From Symsagittifera roscoffensis (Eukaryota > Xenacoelomorpha > Acoela > Convolutidae): 64,000 nucleotides of DNA. Under the pieces are notes generated by a model. The model was not told the origin of the DNA and made no database searches. It saw nothing but the letters and a program-made list of their open reading frames with translations. A program made the translations under genes and the position numbers. This document shows positions 22,816 to 34,159 of the stretch, piece by piece; the stretch's first letter is position 1; every line of letters begins with the position of its first letter. The stretch lies in contig NC_087064.1 in the NCBI RefSeq assembly GCF_963678635.1, forward strand, positions 79,764,316 through 79,828,315, read 5' to 3'.

Positions 22816-23434
22816 CAGTCACGTGACATAGGAGTTAAAACTTTTTGATTTCAAAAAGCAAATGAACAAAATTTTTCTTCACCTTTTTTGCTGTTTTTTC
22901 TGCAAATGTTCAAGATATAAAAGAGAAGTTTTGATATATGCTAATTGGAACAATTTGGAAGGCCTAAATTTGGCCGAAATTTGTCCAAAAATCGAGAAAT
23001 CTTGTTTTGAAGGTGTAAGCTAGGTAATAAAAATTTATATATGTTCTAGCTGTTGAATCATTTTCGCAAACAACATAAGGAATTTGAATTTATAGGTCAT
23101 AACTGTTTTGACGACAAATACAATAAACATTTGCGTGAGCTTATACCAGAAAACTGAAAAAAAAATTCACAAATTCTAACTGCGCAGAAGCATCCCGATT
23201 AAAACAGTATGTTTACCAAAATTTTTCCACAGCTAGAACACCTCTGAAAATTGTCATGATTAACAAGCATTATTTCCTAAATTTTGGCCCGGGTTAAGCC
23301 CTTTCAAATAGTTTTATCTAGCATATGTCAAAATTTTAATCGTATATTTTGATAAAACGGCAAAAACGTGAAGAAAAACTTCGTTCATTTGCTTTTTGAA
23401 ATAAAAAAGCTGCAGCTTGTATGTCCCGTGACTG
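22816..23434. mobile_element. Palindromic MITE, 619 bp, flanked by TA
   Basis: The ends are CAGTCACGTGACATA and its near-complement TATGTCCCGTGACTG, each flanked outside by TA. The inverted similarity goes on inward (TTTCAAAAAGCAAATGAAC near 22849 and its complement near 23385; TGGCC segments near 22970 and 23283). There is no coding frame. CAGT ends and a TA duplication fit a Tc1/mariner-mobilised MITE. It lies 18 bp after the right arm of the inverted repeat. Confidence 0.8.
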
Positions 23435-24149
23435 TACTTGTTGAACAAAACTGTTTAGAACTGAAAATAGAACTGTCTAAAATTGAAGCTGAGAATCGTG
23501 AAACTGAAATAAAATTTGAACTTTGAGCACTGTTGTTTTAATAGACATACACGAACAAATTCCCATTCGCGGATCCGATAGCTCTTTCCAAAATTATTTT
23601 CTTATTTCAATTCAGTTTTGCTTTATTCATTTTGACGTTAATGTTTCATTATTTAATTGAATGACGGTACAACAGGTGATTTAAAAAATGATAACTTCAT
23701 TTACTAGCAATATGCACAATTAATCAAATGGTTATTTTGATTTTGAATGTTGGGTAAAAATAAATCCGCCTGTCTGATGTAACACCTGTCTTTGGCAGTT
23801 GAATGAAACTCATTTAAGAATTCAGTTTATCACTTTTTTAATTTAGTTCTTGGCTGACTTTTCAAGAAGTATGGGGTAAGATGGGATAAAGAAGAATTTA
23901 GTGGTTTTCAGTTTCGCTTGGGGAAAAACAAGAAAGCAGGTTATTTATTTCCAACATTTAGTTTTGTTTGCAAAATCCACTAGTCTTTTTCGTGCCTTTT
24001 TGATTGATTCTTGAAATGGTTTCATTAGTATAAACACAATAAGTGAATTAATGAAGCCAAAGCTAACTCTCAAGCTTCGCAACAAGTTGTCAATAGTCAT
24101 TCTCCTCATATTGTATTTGGTGAACTTTTCTAAAGTACCGTGTTCCATC
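23435..24149. other. Diverged tandem-unit-related sequence, no clear gene
   Basis: 23440-23850 resembles 32240-32500 (GTTTAGAACTGAAAA against GTTTAGAACTAAAAA; GCCTGTCTGATGTAAC against GCCTGCCTAATGTAAT). A 67-codon frame with a hydrophobic segment lies at 23945-24148 on the - strand. I cannot support it as a gene. Confidence 0.5.
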
Positions 24150-24667
24150 AGAACTTAAAATCAAGTCTCATTGCAATGACAGGTTTCTTCTTTCGATAAT
24201 TTTTACCAGTGTTTTTCTGTCTTGATAATACAGTGGAAATGATTTATTTGCTGCTAAAAGCATGTTTTCTAAGCAATTTTAGAAAAAAACTACCATGAAA
24301 TTTCCGGACCAACTTTTGCATTGTCAAGCAACTAATGCAGCCTACCGTTAAACTTGCGACAATTTTTGTTTAGTCGGGTTTGATAATTTTTTGCTTGTTT
24401 GTTTTTATAGACACCAATATATTAGGATCAAATGTTTTCCAAGCACTACTCTTCAAACAAGGAGCAGAACTTGATGAACCATAGTCAAGAAAGAAGCGTG
24501 ATCCATCCATCATAAATGCCAACAAATGACACAAAGCAGTCATTGTTCCGAAACATTGTTGTCCAATCCAACATTTTTAATTACACTTAATCTCTGCATT
24601 AGCATAAATGACAGGGTTTTAGAAAAAAATATTAATTGGCCGTAAAAACGGTTACAAATTTTTTTTT
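24150..24667 (+). repeat. Duplicated 3' segment, copy 1
   Basis: Nearly identical to 26305-26822. Both end in GGCCGTAAAAACGGTTAC plus a T-run. Copy 1 then switches to the REL unit after a 15-nt string GAACTTGATTTTTGC that occurs twice 18 bp apart (24669 and 24687), like a template-switch scar. Confidence 0.8.
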
Positions 24668-24686
24668 TGAACTTGATTTTTGCCAA

Positions 24687-25256
24687 GAACTTGATTTTTG
24701 CATGAGTAAGGCAGCGTCTAGGGATGCATTGTTCTTGCGATCTAATTGGCCGCTTCAAGATGTCCCTTCTCACTGTGTTTGTGGAGAAACATTCTTGGTT
24801 GAGCATTGCTTGTCTTGTCCTGCTGGAGGCTTCCCAGCCATTTGGCATAAGGAAGTGAGAGACATAAGGGCAGAAATGTTGACTGAAGTTTGCTCAAATG
24901 TTGAAGTCGAACCTCACTTAGAGCGGTTATCTGGCGAGCTTTTGGCTTTGAGAACATCAATTAGTGGCGATAAAGGGAGGGTTGATATTCCAGCTAATGG
25001 AGTCTGGGGAGGCAGATTTGAGAAAGCATTCTTCGATGTAAGAGTATTCAATCCTTGCGCCAAACCAAATTCTGGTACTCTGCCAAGTGTGTTTAGGAAG
25101 CACGAAGTGGAAAAAAAGAGATGCTATGAGCAACGTATCAGAAAAGTTGAACATAGTTCATTCACACCTCTTGTTCTTTTGTGTACAGGAGGCATAGGCA
25201 ACTTTCAAAGACTTTCTTCGATGATCAGTGAGAAAAAAAGAAATAACTTCGAATAG
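24687..25256 (+). pseudogene. REL-domain retroelement protein, copy 1 (5'-truncated)
   Basis: The frame begins in the domain at ELDFCMSKAASRDALFLRSN and is almost identical to copy 2 (27638-28213). It has CVCGETF, VEHCLSC and GGFPAIWHKEVRD, a zinc-binding pattern followed by His and Arg-Asp, then DKGRVDI and AFFDVRVFNP, the positions where R-P-D and D-V appear in restriction-like endonucleases of non-LTR retroelements. The conserved C-terminal block (WIRLRIEFALLRSS) survives only in another frame after a deletion near 25200-25260. The preceding 50 bases come from another repeat, so this copy has no own start. Confidence 0.65.
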
Positions 25257-25432
25257 TCAAGTGCTTTGATGGATTCGACTTCGTATTGAATTTGCGCTTC
25301 TCAGATCTTCGATCATACGTATCCGTGGATCCCATTCATCATATCGGAGATCGAGGCATGATTGCGTAGAGCAAAGAATTCTTGAAGTGCGCTCATTCGA
25401 CATCAGTTAAATTGCATGGATGATTCTTTTAG

Positions 25433-25561
25433 GATAACTTTTCAGGCTTGGAACTTCATGTTTACAATATAAATGGAGCCAATTTTCATGAACCAGGAAG
25501 CGAATTTCATGATTTCATTTCTACTGATTCTGATGGAAACATTGATCGATATGAAATGTAA
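25433..25561 (+). pseudogene. EF-hand-like exon in unit 1
   Basis: TTCTTTTAG at 25424-25432 looks like a 3' splice site. The frame from 25433 (phase 2) reads NFSGLELHVYNINGANF and reaches STDSDGNIDRYE at 25520-25555, a 12-residue EF-hand calcium loop with Ser at position 1, then Met and TAA. Unit 3 keeps the same exon (30665-30804). Unit 2 has a TGA in the loop. Confidence 0.45.
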
Positions 25562-26230
25562 TTAAAACTTTGAACAAAATTGAGAAGAAAAAATTTTTTT
25601 ACGCTGTCATGTTTTGAAGTTTACAAAACTTTTTGCATGACTGAACACTTTATACGTAATAAGAAAGCATTGTCTATAGATAAGAGCCCAATTGTAATGG
25701 CGTTACAAAGTTTGACAGAATTTTGTGAACTTCATCCTTAAGGTAGGCTGATAGAAACTTTGTGGGAGCCGAGAAAAGGCTTTTGGCGTGTTCTCAGTCT
25801 AGGAACGTACAAGCAGTGGCAAAGTTGACAAACAAATTTTTTAAAACGTCTCTTGGAAACAATTTCTGTGCTGCTGTAAGCTTGTGTTCTACACAATTTC
25901 GAGCAAAACTCTAGCATGAACTTCCTGGAACAATTTTTTGCCTTGTCGAGCAACTTATGCAGCCGACCTTTAAACTTGATACAGTTTTTGTATTGTTTGA
26001 TTTGATAGTTTTTTGCTTGTTCAATTTCATAGACAACTAGTAGATATTGGGATCAAAAGTAGTGGGGTTAGAACTTGATACGCCATAGTCAATAAAGAAG
26101 CGTAACTCATCATAAATGCCATTAAATGAAACAAAGCATTAGTTGTTCCGAGACATTGTTATCCAATCCAACATTATAATTCTCTGCATAAGTATAAAAG
26201 ACAGGGTTTTAGAAAAAATAAAATTTATTG

Positions 26231-26244
26231 GCCGTAAAAACGGC
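26231..26244. repeat. Hairpin GCCGTAAAAACGGC at a unit junction
   Basis: A perfect 5-bp stem with A-loop. Close copies are at 24639, 26797, 29198 and 31489, each followed within 10 bp by a run of A or T. Its place at every unit boundary suggests an element end or transcript-end signal. Confidence 0.6.
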
Positions 26245-26304
26245 TACCAAAAAATTTTTTGGTTTTCTGGTCATTTTTTGGAAGTTTTTAAGTTTTTCTT
26301 CAAA

Positions 26305-26822
26305 ATTCAGAACTTATAATCAAGTCTCATTGCAATGACAGGTTTATTCTTTTGATACTTTTTACCAGCGTTTTTCTGTCTTGATTTAACAGTGGAAATG
26401 ATTTATTTGCTGCTAAAAGCATGTTTTCTACGCAATTTTAGAAAAAAACTACCATGAATTTTCTGGACCAACTTTTGCCTTGTCAAGCAACTAATGCAGC
26501 CTACCGTTAAACTTGCGACAATTTTTGTTTAGTCGGGTTTGATAATTTTTTGCTTGTTTGTTTTTATAGACACCAATATAATAGAATCAAATGTTTTCCA
26601 AGTACTACTCTTCAAACGAGGAGCAGAACTCGATGAACCATAGTCAAGAAAGAAGCGTGATCCATCCATCATAAATGCCAACAAATGACACAAAGCAGTC
26701 ATTGTTCCGAAACATTGTTGTCCAATCCAACATTTTTAATTACACTTAATCTCTGCATTAGCATAAATGACAGGGTTTTAGAAAAAATATTAATTGGCCG
26801 TAAAAACGGTTACCAATTTTTT
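26305..26822 (+). repeat. Duplicated 3' segment, copy 2
   Basis: The partner of 24150-24667. Here it runs directly into the 5' region of the next unit (TTGGTTTTCTGGTCATTTTC). Confidence 0.8.
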
Positions 26823-27637
26823 TTTTGGTTTTCTGGTCATTTTCTGGAAACGTTAAATTTTTCTTGGAAATTACACCGCCGAATCTGAACAAAAAAAGGG
26901 TGAGACAAACAAAAAAGAGCTGGAGTTTTGCTTAAATAAATGACAAAGTTCTTTTCTGTCAAAAATAAGGTTGTAGTTTAATGAAAAATAACGGTGGTTT
27001 GCACAGGATCAACTTATCAAGTCAAAAACTGTACCAGCCAAACTGCTCTTTAGCAAACACAGCCGCCCTAAAGTGCGCGACCTTGCTCAATTGTTAGTAT
27101 AAACGAAACAGGCAGCGGGTATGTCTATAAAATAGTCCATATGATAGAAGAAACCAGTGCAAAACACAAACAAAAAACGAATATTAGTAAAAATTAACTG
27201 GGGAAAAATATTTGTTGCAAGCAATAAACATAATAATGAGAACTTTTTAACAGTGAAGCTGAGTACCTGAGTTCTACAGAGAAGTTTTATTTTGAGCATT
27301 TCTTTTTTTTGATAAATGATCAAGAAAAAACCCCAGTCGTAGACCCAAGGCTTCTTTTCCAGATTATTTTCATATTTTAAATCAGTTTCCTTTTAGTCAT
27401 TTTGATATTAACTTTTCATTGCATATTTACACGCCTCTTGCTAAGAAACGTTTGTGAAGCAATACAGGTTTAGACGAAGTTGCAAGTAGGCAGAAACGAC
27501 CATCTACTGAAATACAGAAGGAGAACAAAAGGCGCGCCGAAAGAGAGAAAGATGTTGTGTTGCAATCGCTTGTCAGCTCACCATACTCAAGAGCCTTTGA
27601 ACTGGCTAACGGAAGAGGAGCGTAAGACTGGCTCACA
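26823..27637 (+). other. 5' non-coding region and decayed N-terminal coding part of unit 2
   Basis: 27000-27430 matches 29390-29700, 31690-31990 and 22030-22450. From about 27435 the sequence matches the basic coding part that is open in unit 3, but with frameshifts and stops. A splice-acceptor-like TTTTCATTGCA precedes it (TTTTCATTGCAG in unit 3). Confidence 0.6.
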
Positions 27638-28213
27638 ATGTTGCCGTTAGAAGAACTTGATTTTTGCATGAGTAAGGCAGCGTCTAGGGATGCATTGTTC
27701 TTGCGATCTAATTGGCCGCTTCAAGATGTCCCTTCTCACTGTGTTTGTGGAGAAACATTCTTGGTTGAGCATTGCTTGTCTTGTCCTGCTGGAGGCTTCC
27801 CAGCCATTTGGCATAAGGAAGTGAGAGACATAAGGGCAGAAATGTTGACTGAAGTTTGCTCAAATGTTGAAGTCGAACCTCACTTAGAGCGGTTATCTGG
27901 CGAGCTTTTGGCTTTGAGAACATCAATTAGTGGCGATAAAGGGAGGGTTGATATTCCAGCTAATGGAGTCTGGGGAGGCAGATTTGAGAAAGCATTCTTC
28001 GATGTAAGAGTATTCAATCCTTGCGCCAAACCAAATTCTGGTACTCTGCCAAGTGTGTTTAGGAAGCACGAAGTGGAAAAAAAGAGATGCTATGAGCAAC
28101 GTATCAGAAAAGTTGAACATAGTTCATTCACACCTCTTGTTCTTTTGTGTACAGGAGGCATAGGCAACTTTCAAAGACTTTCTTCGATGATCAGTGAGAA
28201 AAAAAAGAAATAA
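27638..28213 (+). pseudogene. REL-domain retroelement protein, copy 2
   Basis: A frame of 191 codons from MLPLEELDF. Visible residues are C35, C37, H45 and C49 (zinc-type set), H59 with V-R-D after it, D100 and D105 in DKGRVD, and D122 in FFDVRVFNP. I know proteins of this kind as C-terminal parts of reverse-transcriptase-bearing elements in cnidarians and other invertebrates; the assignment to a PD-(D/E)XK/REL fold is by motif order. About 99% of bases equal copy 1 over 27653-29217. The C-terminus is lost by the same deletion as in copy 1. Confidence 0.65.
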
Positions 28214-28728
28214 CTTCGAATAGTCAAGTGCTTTGATGGATTCGACTTCGTATTGAATTTGCGCTTCTCAGATCTTCGATCATAGGTATCCGTGGATCCC
28301 ATTCATCATATCGGAGATCGAGGCATGATTGCGTAGAGCAAAGAATTCTTGAGGTGCACTCATTCGACATCAGTTAAATTGCATGGATGATTCTTTTAGG
28401 ATAACTTTTCAGCCTTGGAACTTCATGTTTACAATATAAATGGAGCCAATTTTCATGAACCAGGAAGCAAATTTCATGATTTCATTTCTACTGATTCTGA
28501 TAGAAACATTGATTGATATGAAATGTAATTAAAACTTTGAACAAAATTGAGAAGAAAAATTTTTTTTACGCTGTCATGTTTTGAAATTTACAAAACTTTT
28601 TGCATGAATGAAAACTTTATACGTAATAAGAAAGCATTGTCTCTAGATAAGAGCCCAATTGTAATGGCGTTACAAAGTTTGACAGAATTTTGTGAAATTC
28701 ATCCTTAAGGTAGGCTGATAGAAACTTT

Positions 28729-29007
28729 GTGGGAGCCGAGAAAAGGCTTTTGGCGTGTTTTCAGTCTAGGAACGTACAAGCAGTGGCAAAGTTGACAAAC
28801 AAATTTTTTAAAACGTCTCTTGGAAACAATATCTGTGCTGCTGTAAGCTTGTGTTCTATACAATTTCGAGCAAAACTCAAGCATGAACTTCCTGGAACAC
28901 TTTTTTGCCTTGTCGAGCAACTTATGCAGCCGACCTTTAAACTTGATACAGTTTTTGTATTGTTTGATTTGATAGTTTTTTGCTTGTTCAATTTCATAGA
29001 CAACTAG
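28729..29007 (+). pseudogene. 92-codon open frame in unit 2, unknown
   Basis: It reads MGAEKRLLACFQSRNVQAVA at the start and ends in a hydrophobic stretch. The same stretch is repeated, with stops, in units 1 and 3, at 24230-24420, 26400-26570 and 34160-34392. In the last place the frame is still open until the LTR of copy B cuts it. No family recognised. It may be another exon of the same captured or element-borne gene. Confidence 0.35.
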
Positions 29008-29640
29008 TAGATATTGGGATCAAAAGTAGTGGGGTTAGAACTTGATACGCCATAGTCAATAAAGAAGCGTAACTCATCATAAATGCCATTAAATGAAACA
29101 AAGCAGTAGATGTTCCGAGACATTGTTATCCAATTCAACATTATAATTCTCTGCATAAGTATAAAAGACAGGGTTTTAGAAAAAATAAAATTTATTGGCC
29201 GTAAAAACGGCTACCAAAATTTTTTTTAGTTTTCTGGTCATTTTTTGGAAATTTTTAGGTTTTTCTTCAAAATTACCCCGCCAAAACTGAACAAAAAGGG
29301 CGAGGAAAACAAAAATGACAGGAGTTTTGCTTAAATAAATGACTAAAATCCTTTCTGTCAAAAACAAGGCTGTAGTTTAATATAAAAAAAGAAGGTTTGC
29401 ACAAGATCAACTTCTCAAGTCAAAAACTATACCAGCCAAATATGGCCACCCAATAGTGCTCGTTCAATAAAAAAAACGAATATTAGTAAAAATTAAGTAG
29501 AAAAAACTATTTGTTGCAAACAATAATTGTAATAATGAGAATTTTTTAACAGTGAAGCTGAGTACCTGAGTTTTTCTTTTTTTGAGAAACAATCAAGAAA
29601 AAACCCCATTCGTAGACCCAATGCTTCTTTCCGAGGTTAT

Positions 29641-30480
29641 TTGCACTTCTTAAATCAGTTTCCTTTTAGTCTTTTTGATATTAACTTTTCATTGCAGTAT
29701 TACACGCCTCTTGTTGAAGAACGTTTGTCAAGCGATACAGAGTTAGACGGAGTTGCAATTAGGCATAAAGGAGCATCTACTGAAAAACAGAAGGAGAAAA
29801 AACGGCGCGCCGAAAGAATGAAAGATGTTATGTTGCAATCGCTTGTCAGTTCACACTATTCAAGAGCAGTTGAACTGGCTAACGAAAGAGGAGCGTAAGA
29901 CTGGCTCACAATGTTGCCGTTAGAAGAACTTGATTTTTGCATGAGTAAAGCAGCGTCTAGGGATGCATTGTGCTTGCGATATAATTTGCCGCTTCAAGAT
30001 GTCTCACTGTGTTTGTGGAAAAACGTTCTCGGTTGAGCACTGCTTGTCTTTCCCTGCTGGAAGCTTCCCAGCCATTCGGCATAATGAAGTGAGAGACATA
30101 ACAGCAGAAATCTTGACTGAAATTTGCACAAATGTTGAATTCGAACCTCATTTAGAGCGGTTGTCTGGCGAGTTTTTGTTTTTGAGAACATCAATTAGTG
30201 GCGATAAAGGGCGATTTGATATTTCAACTAATGCGACCGGGGAGTGAGATTTGAGAAGGCTTTCTTCGATGTGAGACTATTCAATCAAATTCTGGTCCTC
30301 TGCCAATAGTGTATAGGAAGCACGAAGCGGAAAAAAGAGATGCTCTGAGCAACGTATTAGAAAAATTGAGCATAGTTCATTCACACCTCTTGTTCTTTCG
30401 TGCACGGGAGGCATTGCCAAACTTGCTTCCACGTTTGACAAAAGATTTGCTCCGATAATCAGTGAGAAAAAAGAAATAGC
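29641..30480 (+). pseudogene. REL-domain retroelement protein, copy 3, most complete
   Basis: After TTTTCATTGCAG at 29685-29696 the frame reads YYTPLVEERLSSD, then a Lys/Arg-rich part (EKQKEKKRRAERMKD) and VELANERGA, matching the N-terminal part of the same family. A TAA at 29896-29898 interrupts it just before the REL block that starts near 29910. REL motifs remain (CVCGKTF, VEHCLSF, FFDV) but with frameshifts near 30000 and 30240. Frames at 30480-30640 keep the C-terminal block WSIRCRIGFTLLRSS and CIRG. Not functional. Confidence 0.6.
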
Positions 30481-30664
30481 TTCGTATAGTGAAGTGCTTT
30501 GGTCGATTCGATGTCGTATTGGATTTACGCTTCTCAGATCTTCGATCATGTGTATTCGTGGATTCCATTCATCATGTCGGAGATCGAGGCAAGATTGCGC
30601 AGAGCAAAGAATTCTTGAAGCGCGCTCAATGGACATCAGTTAAATTGATGGATGTTTCCTTCAG

Positions 30665-30804
30665 GACATTTTTCCGCCTTGGAACTTGATGTGTACAATA
30701 TGAATGGAGCCAATTTGTATGAACTAGGAAGCAAATATTTTCAGTTCAATTCTACTGATTCTGATGGAAACATTGATTGGAATGAAATAAAATTAAAGTT
30801 TTGA
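30665..30804 (+). pseudogene. EF-hand-like exon in unit 3
   Basis: TTTCCTTCAG at 30655-30664 is a good 3' splice site. The frame reads HFSALELDVYNMNGANLYEL and then STDSDGNIDWNE (30751-30786), an EF-hand loop pattern D-x-D-G-x-I-x-x-x-E, ending IKLKF and TGA. It is the best preserved of three copies. Confidence 0.5.
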
Positions 30805-32059
30805 TCAAAATTGAAAAAAAAAACACTTACACGCTGTCATACTTTAGAATTTTAAAAAAGTTTTGCACAACTGAAAACTTTATACGTAATAAAAAAGCAT
30901 TGTCTATAGATAAGAGCCCATGTGCAATGACGTTACAAAGTCTGGCAGACTTTTGTGAACTCCGTTCTTAAGATAGGCTGATAATGTTAGAAACTTTGTA
31001 GGAGCCGAGAAAAGGCCTTTGGCTTGTTTTCAGTCTAGGAACGTACAAGGAGTGGCAAAATTGACAAACAAATTTTTTAAAACGTCTCCTGGAAACGATT
31101 TCTATGCTGCTGTAAACTTGTTTTCTAAACAATTTTGAGCAAAGCTCTGGCATGAAAATTCTGGAACCACTTTGCCTTGTCGAGCAGCTTATGCAGCCTA
31201 CCGTTAATTTTGCTTAAATTTTTGTATAGTCTCATTTGATTTTTTTTGCTTGTTCAATTTCATAGACAACTAGTATATATATTGGGAAAAGTTTAAAGTT
31301 TTCCAAGGACTATTTTTCAAACGATGACCAGAACTTGATACACCATTGTCAATAAAGAAGCGTAACCCATCAAAAATGCCATTATATGACACAAAGCAGT
31401 AGTTGTTCCGAGACATTGTTATCCAATCCAACATTATAATTCTCTGCATAAGCATAAATTGCAGGGTTTTAGAAAAAAATATATATTGGCCGTAAAAACG
31501 ACTACCAAAATAGTTTTGGTTTTCAGGTCATTTTCTGGAAACTTTAAGGTTTTTCTTAAAAACTACCTCGCCAAATCTGAAAAAAAAGAGTGAGGCAAAC
31601 AAAAAATAGCAAAAATATTTTCGCTTAAATAAATGACTAAGTTCTTTTCTGTCAAAAATAAGGTTGTAGTTTAATGAAAAATAACGGTGGTTTGCACAAG
31701 ATCCTTTTATCAAGTCAAAAACTGTACCAGCCAAGCTGCTCTTTAGCAAACACAGCCGCCCTATAGTGCTCGCTCTTGCAAAATTGTTAGTATAAACGAA
31801 ACAGGCAGAGGGTATGTCTATAAAAAAGTCCAAGTGATAAAAGAAACCAACGCAAAACACAAATAAAAAACCATTATTAGTCAAAAAAAATTAATTGGGG
31901 AAAAGCATTTGTTGCAAACAATAATTATCATTATGAGAACTTTTTAACAGTGAAGCTGAGTACCTGAGTTTTTCAGAGAAGTTTTACTTTGAGCTTTTCC
32001 TTTTTTGAGAAACGATCAAAAAAAACCCAGTCGTAGACCCAATGCTTCTTTCCGAGATT

Positions 32060-32242
32060 ATTTTAGACAGGCGATACAGATTTAGACGGAGTTGCAATTA
32101 GGCAGAAACGAGTATCTACTGAAATACAGAAGGAGAACGAACGGCGCGCCGAAAGAATGAAAGATGTTGTCTTGCAATTGCTTGTCGGTTCACCATTTTC
32201 AAGAGCATTTGAACTGGCTAACGAAAATGGCGCGTCGAGATA
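32060..32242 (+). pseudogene. Truncated N-terminal part of a fourth REL-unit protein
   Basis: It matches 29735-29900 and 27455-27625 (AGACGGAGTTGCAATTAGGC; GGCGCGCCGAAAGA). The unit stops at 32242 and unrelated sequence follows. Confidence 0.6.
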
Positions 32243-33558
32243 GTTTTCGTTTTTTAGTTGTTTAGAACTAAAAACTAATTTTTCATTGTTTTTTTACACG
32301 CTTGTGCGATAGTCGGTTTTAGTTTTTTTAGGGAAAACTTCATCTACTAGCTAAATAATTGATTAGCCATGTGATTATTTTGGTTTTGCAATTTTGGAAA
32401 AGAATGAAAATGCCTGCCTAATGTAATACGTGCTTGTGACAATTGAGAGAGAGAAACACTTTTATTGGTACATTTTTGTATTCGTTTCTGCATGGCTTTC
32501 GAAGAATAAGGAAGCAATGAAAGAAAACAGAAAAATTGAACGGTTCAGTTCCGATTTGGTGATGAAAACAAAATAATTTTTTAGATTAACTAGTTTTTCT
32601 ACTTTTTTTCGCGGGTTCACAAAAAATTCTATTCATACAAAACCGACATTTAGGTTTTCAAACAGAAGGTTCATTGTACAAGCGAAGAGTAGCTTAATAG
32701 TATGATTTTTTTCAAATATAATCTTTTGGAGCTCATGTGGTGGCACTGTTGGTATAAATTCAACCATAGGCAATTTATTAACATCTGTTGCTGCTATATT
32801 GATGGCTAGTGTTTGTTTCATGTTGATTAAAAGCAAGAGGTAGTTTTAACAGGTGTAGATAAATTAGATATGCAATTTTAAAAATAGTAGTATCGAGGAA
32901 AACTGAGCTACTCTCATACGTGCTCGTATATTCAGAGAAAAAAATTTGAGAAAATTCTGTTACAGGAATTCATCTGCATTAACAAAAACGACCTGATTTT
33001 GGTTAAAAAACCATTGGCCGCAGAAAAGCTTGCATTTGGATAATCTGATCATTTTCCAGAACCTTTTGACTTTTCCTGAAAAGTACGGTACCAAATTTGA
33101 GAGTGAGGGTCAAAACAAACAAAAAATGAGAGAAACTATTCTTTCATAATTGGCTAAAACCTATTTTTGTTGCGAAGAAATCATGGAATTTTGAAAATGT
33201 CCGGATTGAAAGAAATCAATGAATTTTGTTCATTTTCCATTTTTCGGAGCCTTTTGACTTTCCTCAACTTTGGTCCATATTTGAGATTTTATCTCCCATC
33301 GAAATTACATTTATTAGGAATTATGCTTGCATAAATATTACGGCCTCTTAGGTCGAAAAAAGTCAATGGATTTAGAAAACGTCCATTTGTTGAATTTTTG
33401 AGTTTTTTGGAAATTTTTGAGATTTCCTTAAAACCACCTATCAAAAGTGGAAAATGAAAATTCAAAAAAAAAGGTCTGCATAGTTGGCTGATCTTTATTT
33501 GTTGGAAAAAGGCCTTAGAAAAATCAGATTTTTGAAATTTCGCCCGTTTTTTTTTATT
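32243..33558. other. Non-coding stretch
   Basis: 32243-32500 resembles 23440-23850. The rest is AT-rich with repeated CCTTTTGACTTT-type strings near 33062 and 33248. A 67-codon frame on the - strand at 32633-32836 has nothing to support it. Confidence 0.5.
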
Positions 33559-34113
33559 CTTGAAAACTTGATCAATTTAATCAATAACTTCTTCGCGATT
33601 CTTAAATGGCAATTTAAGCCATAAAAAGATGGTGCACAGAACTTCCCTGCATAAATGATTTCACCCTGTTCATGGTAGAAAAGCCAGCATGAACTTAGAT
33701 GCAATTTTCACAACTTGTTCTTGCAATTAATTTCTTAAGCTAGTTTTCCAAGAAAATCCAAAAATCGGTTAAAAACTCAAAAAAAATGACTTATACTAAA
33801 ACCATAAAGGTTTCCATACCGAGGCATGGGAAGAGCTCTTCTTGCAAGGAAGATTGCAGCAACTAGTTTTTAAGTTTTAACTGTTAACCTCAGATTAACC
33901 TCAGAACGGCACAATTTTCAAAAACTATGAAATTTCGACTAAACTGCAAAAATTTAAAAAAAAATTAAATTTTCTAAGTCAATTCTGGCTATTCTACCAT
34001 GAACAGGGTGAAATTATTTATGCAGGGAAGTTTCGTGCACCATCTGCTTATGGCTAAAATTGCCCTTTGAGAATCGCGAGGAAGTTTTTGTTTAAGTTGA
34101 TCAAGTTTTCAAG
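33559..34113. repeat. Inverted repeat, arms 129 bp
   Basis: 33559-33687 and 33985-34113 are reverse complements at roughly 85%, for example CCCTGTTCATGGTAGAA and TTCTACCATGAACAGGG. The spacer is about 300 bp. Confidence 0.8.
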
Positions 34114-34159
34114 TTTCAAAAAAAAAACGTTTCAAAAAAAAGATTTAAAAGTTTCAAAT

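Larger units (their letters stand above)
24150..32242 (+). mobile_element. Tandem array of a 2.4-kb retroelement-like unit encoding an REL domain
   Basis: Head-to-tail copies share, in order, a non-coding 5' region, a basic N-terminal coding part, an REL-type nuclease domain, an EF-hand-like exon, another open stretch, and a junction with GCCGTAAAAACGGC. The most complete units are 26823-29217 and 29218-31505. The array starts with a partial 3' piece (24150-24667) and a 5'-truncated unit (24687-26250), and ends in a unit cut within the basic coding part at 32242. No reverse transcriptase is visible in any unit. Confidence 0.7.

Noticed and set aside
25740-25800. CTGATAGAAAC-type string in each unit, checked as a hammerhead ribozyme core
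   Set aside because: The conserved CTGATGA and GAAA boxes and the stems are not present.
25738-25953. - strand frames opposite the repeat units (also 28705-28920, 30968-31153)
   Set aside because: Conserved because the units are duplicates; the + strand carries the recognised domains.
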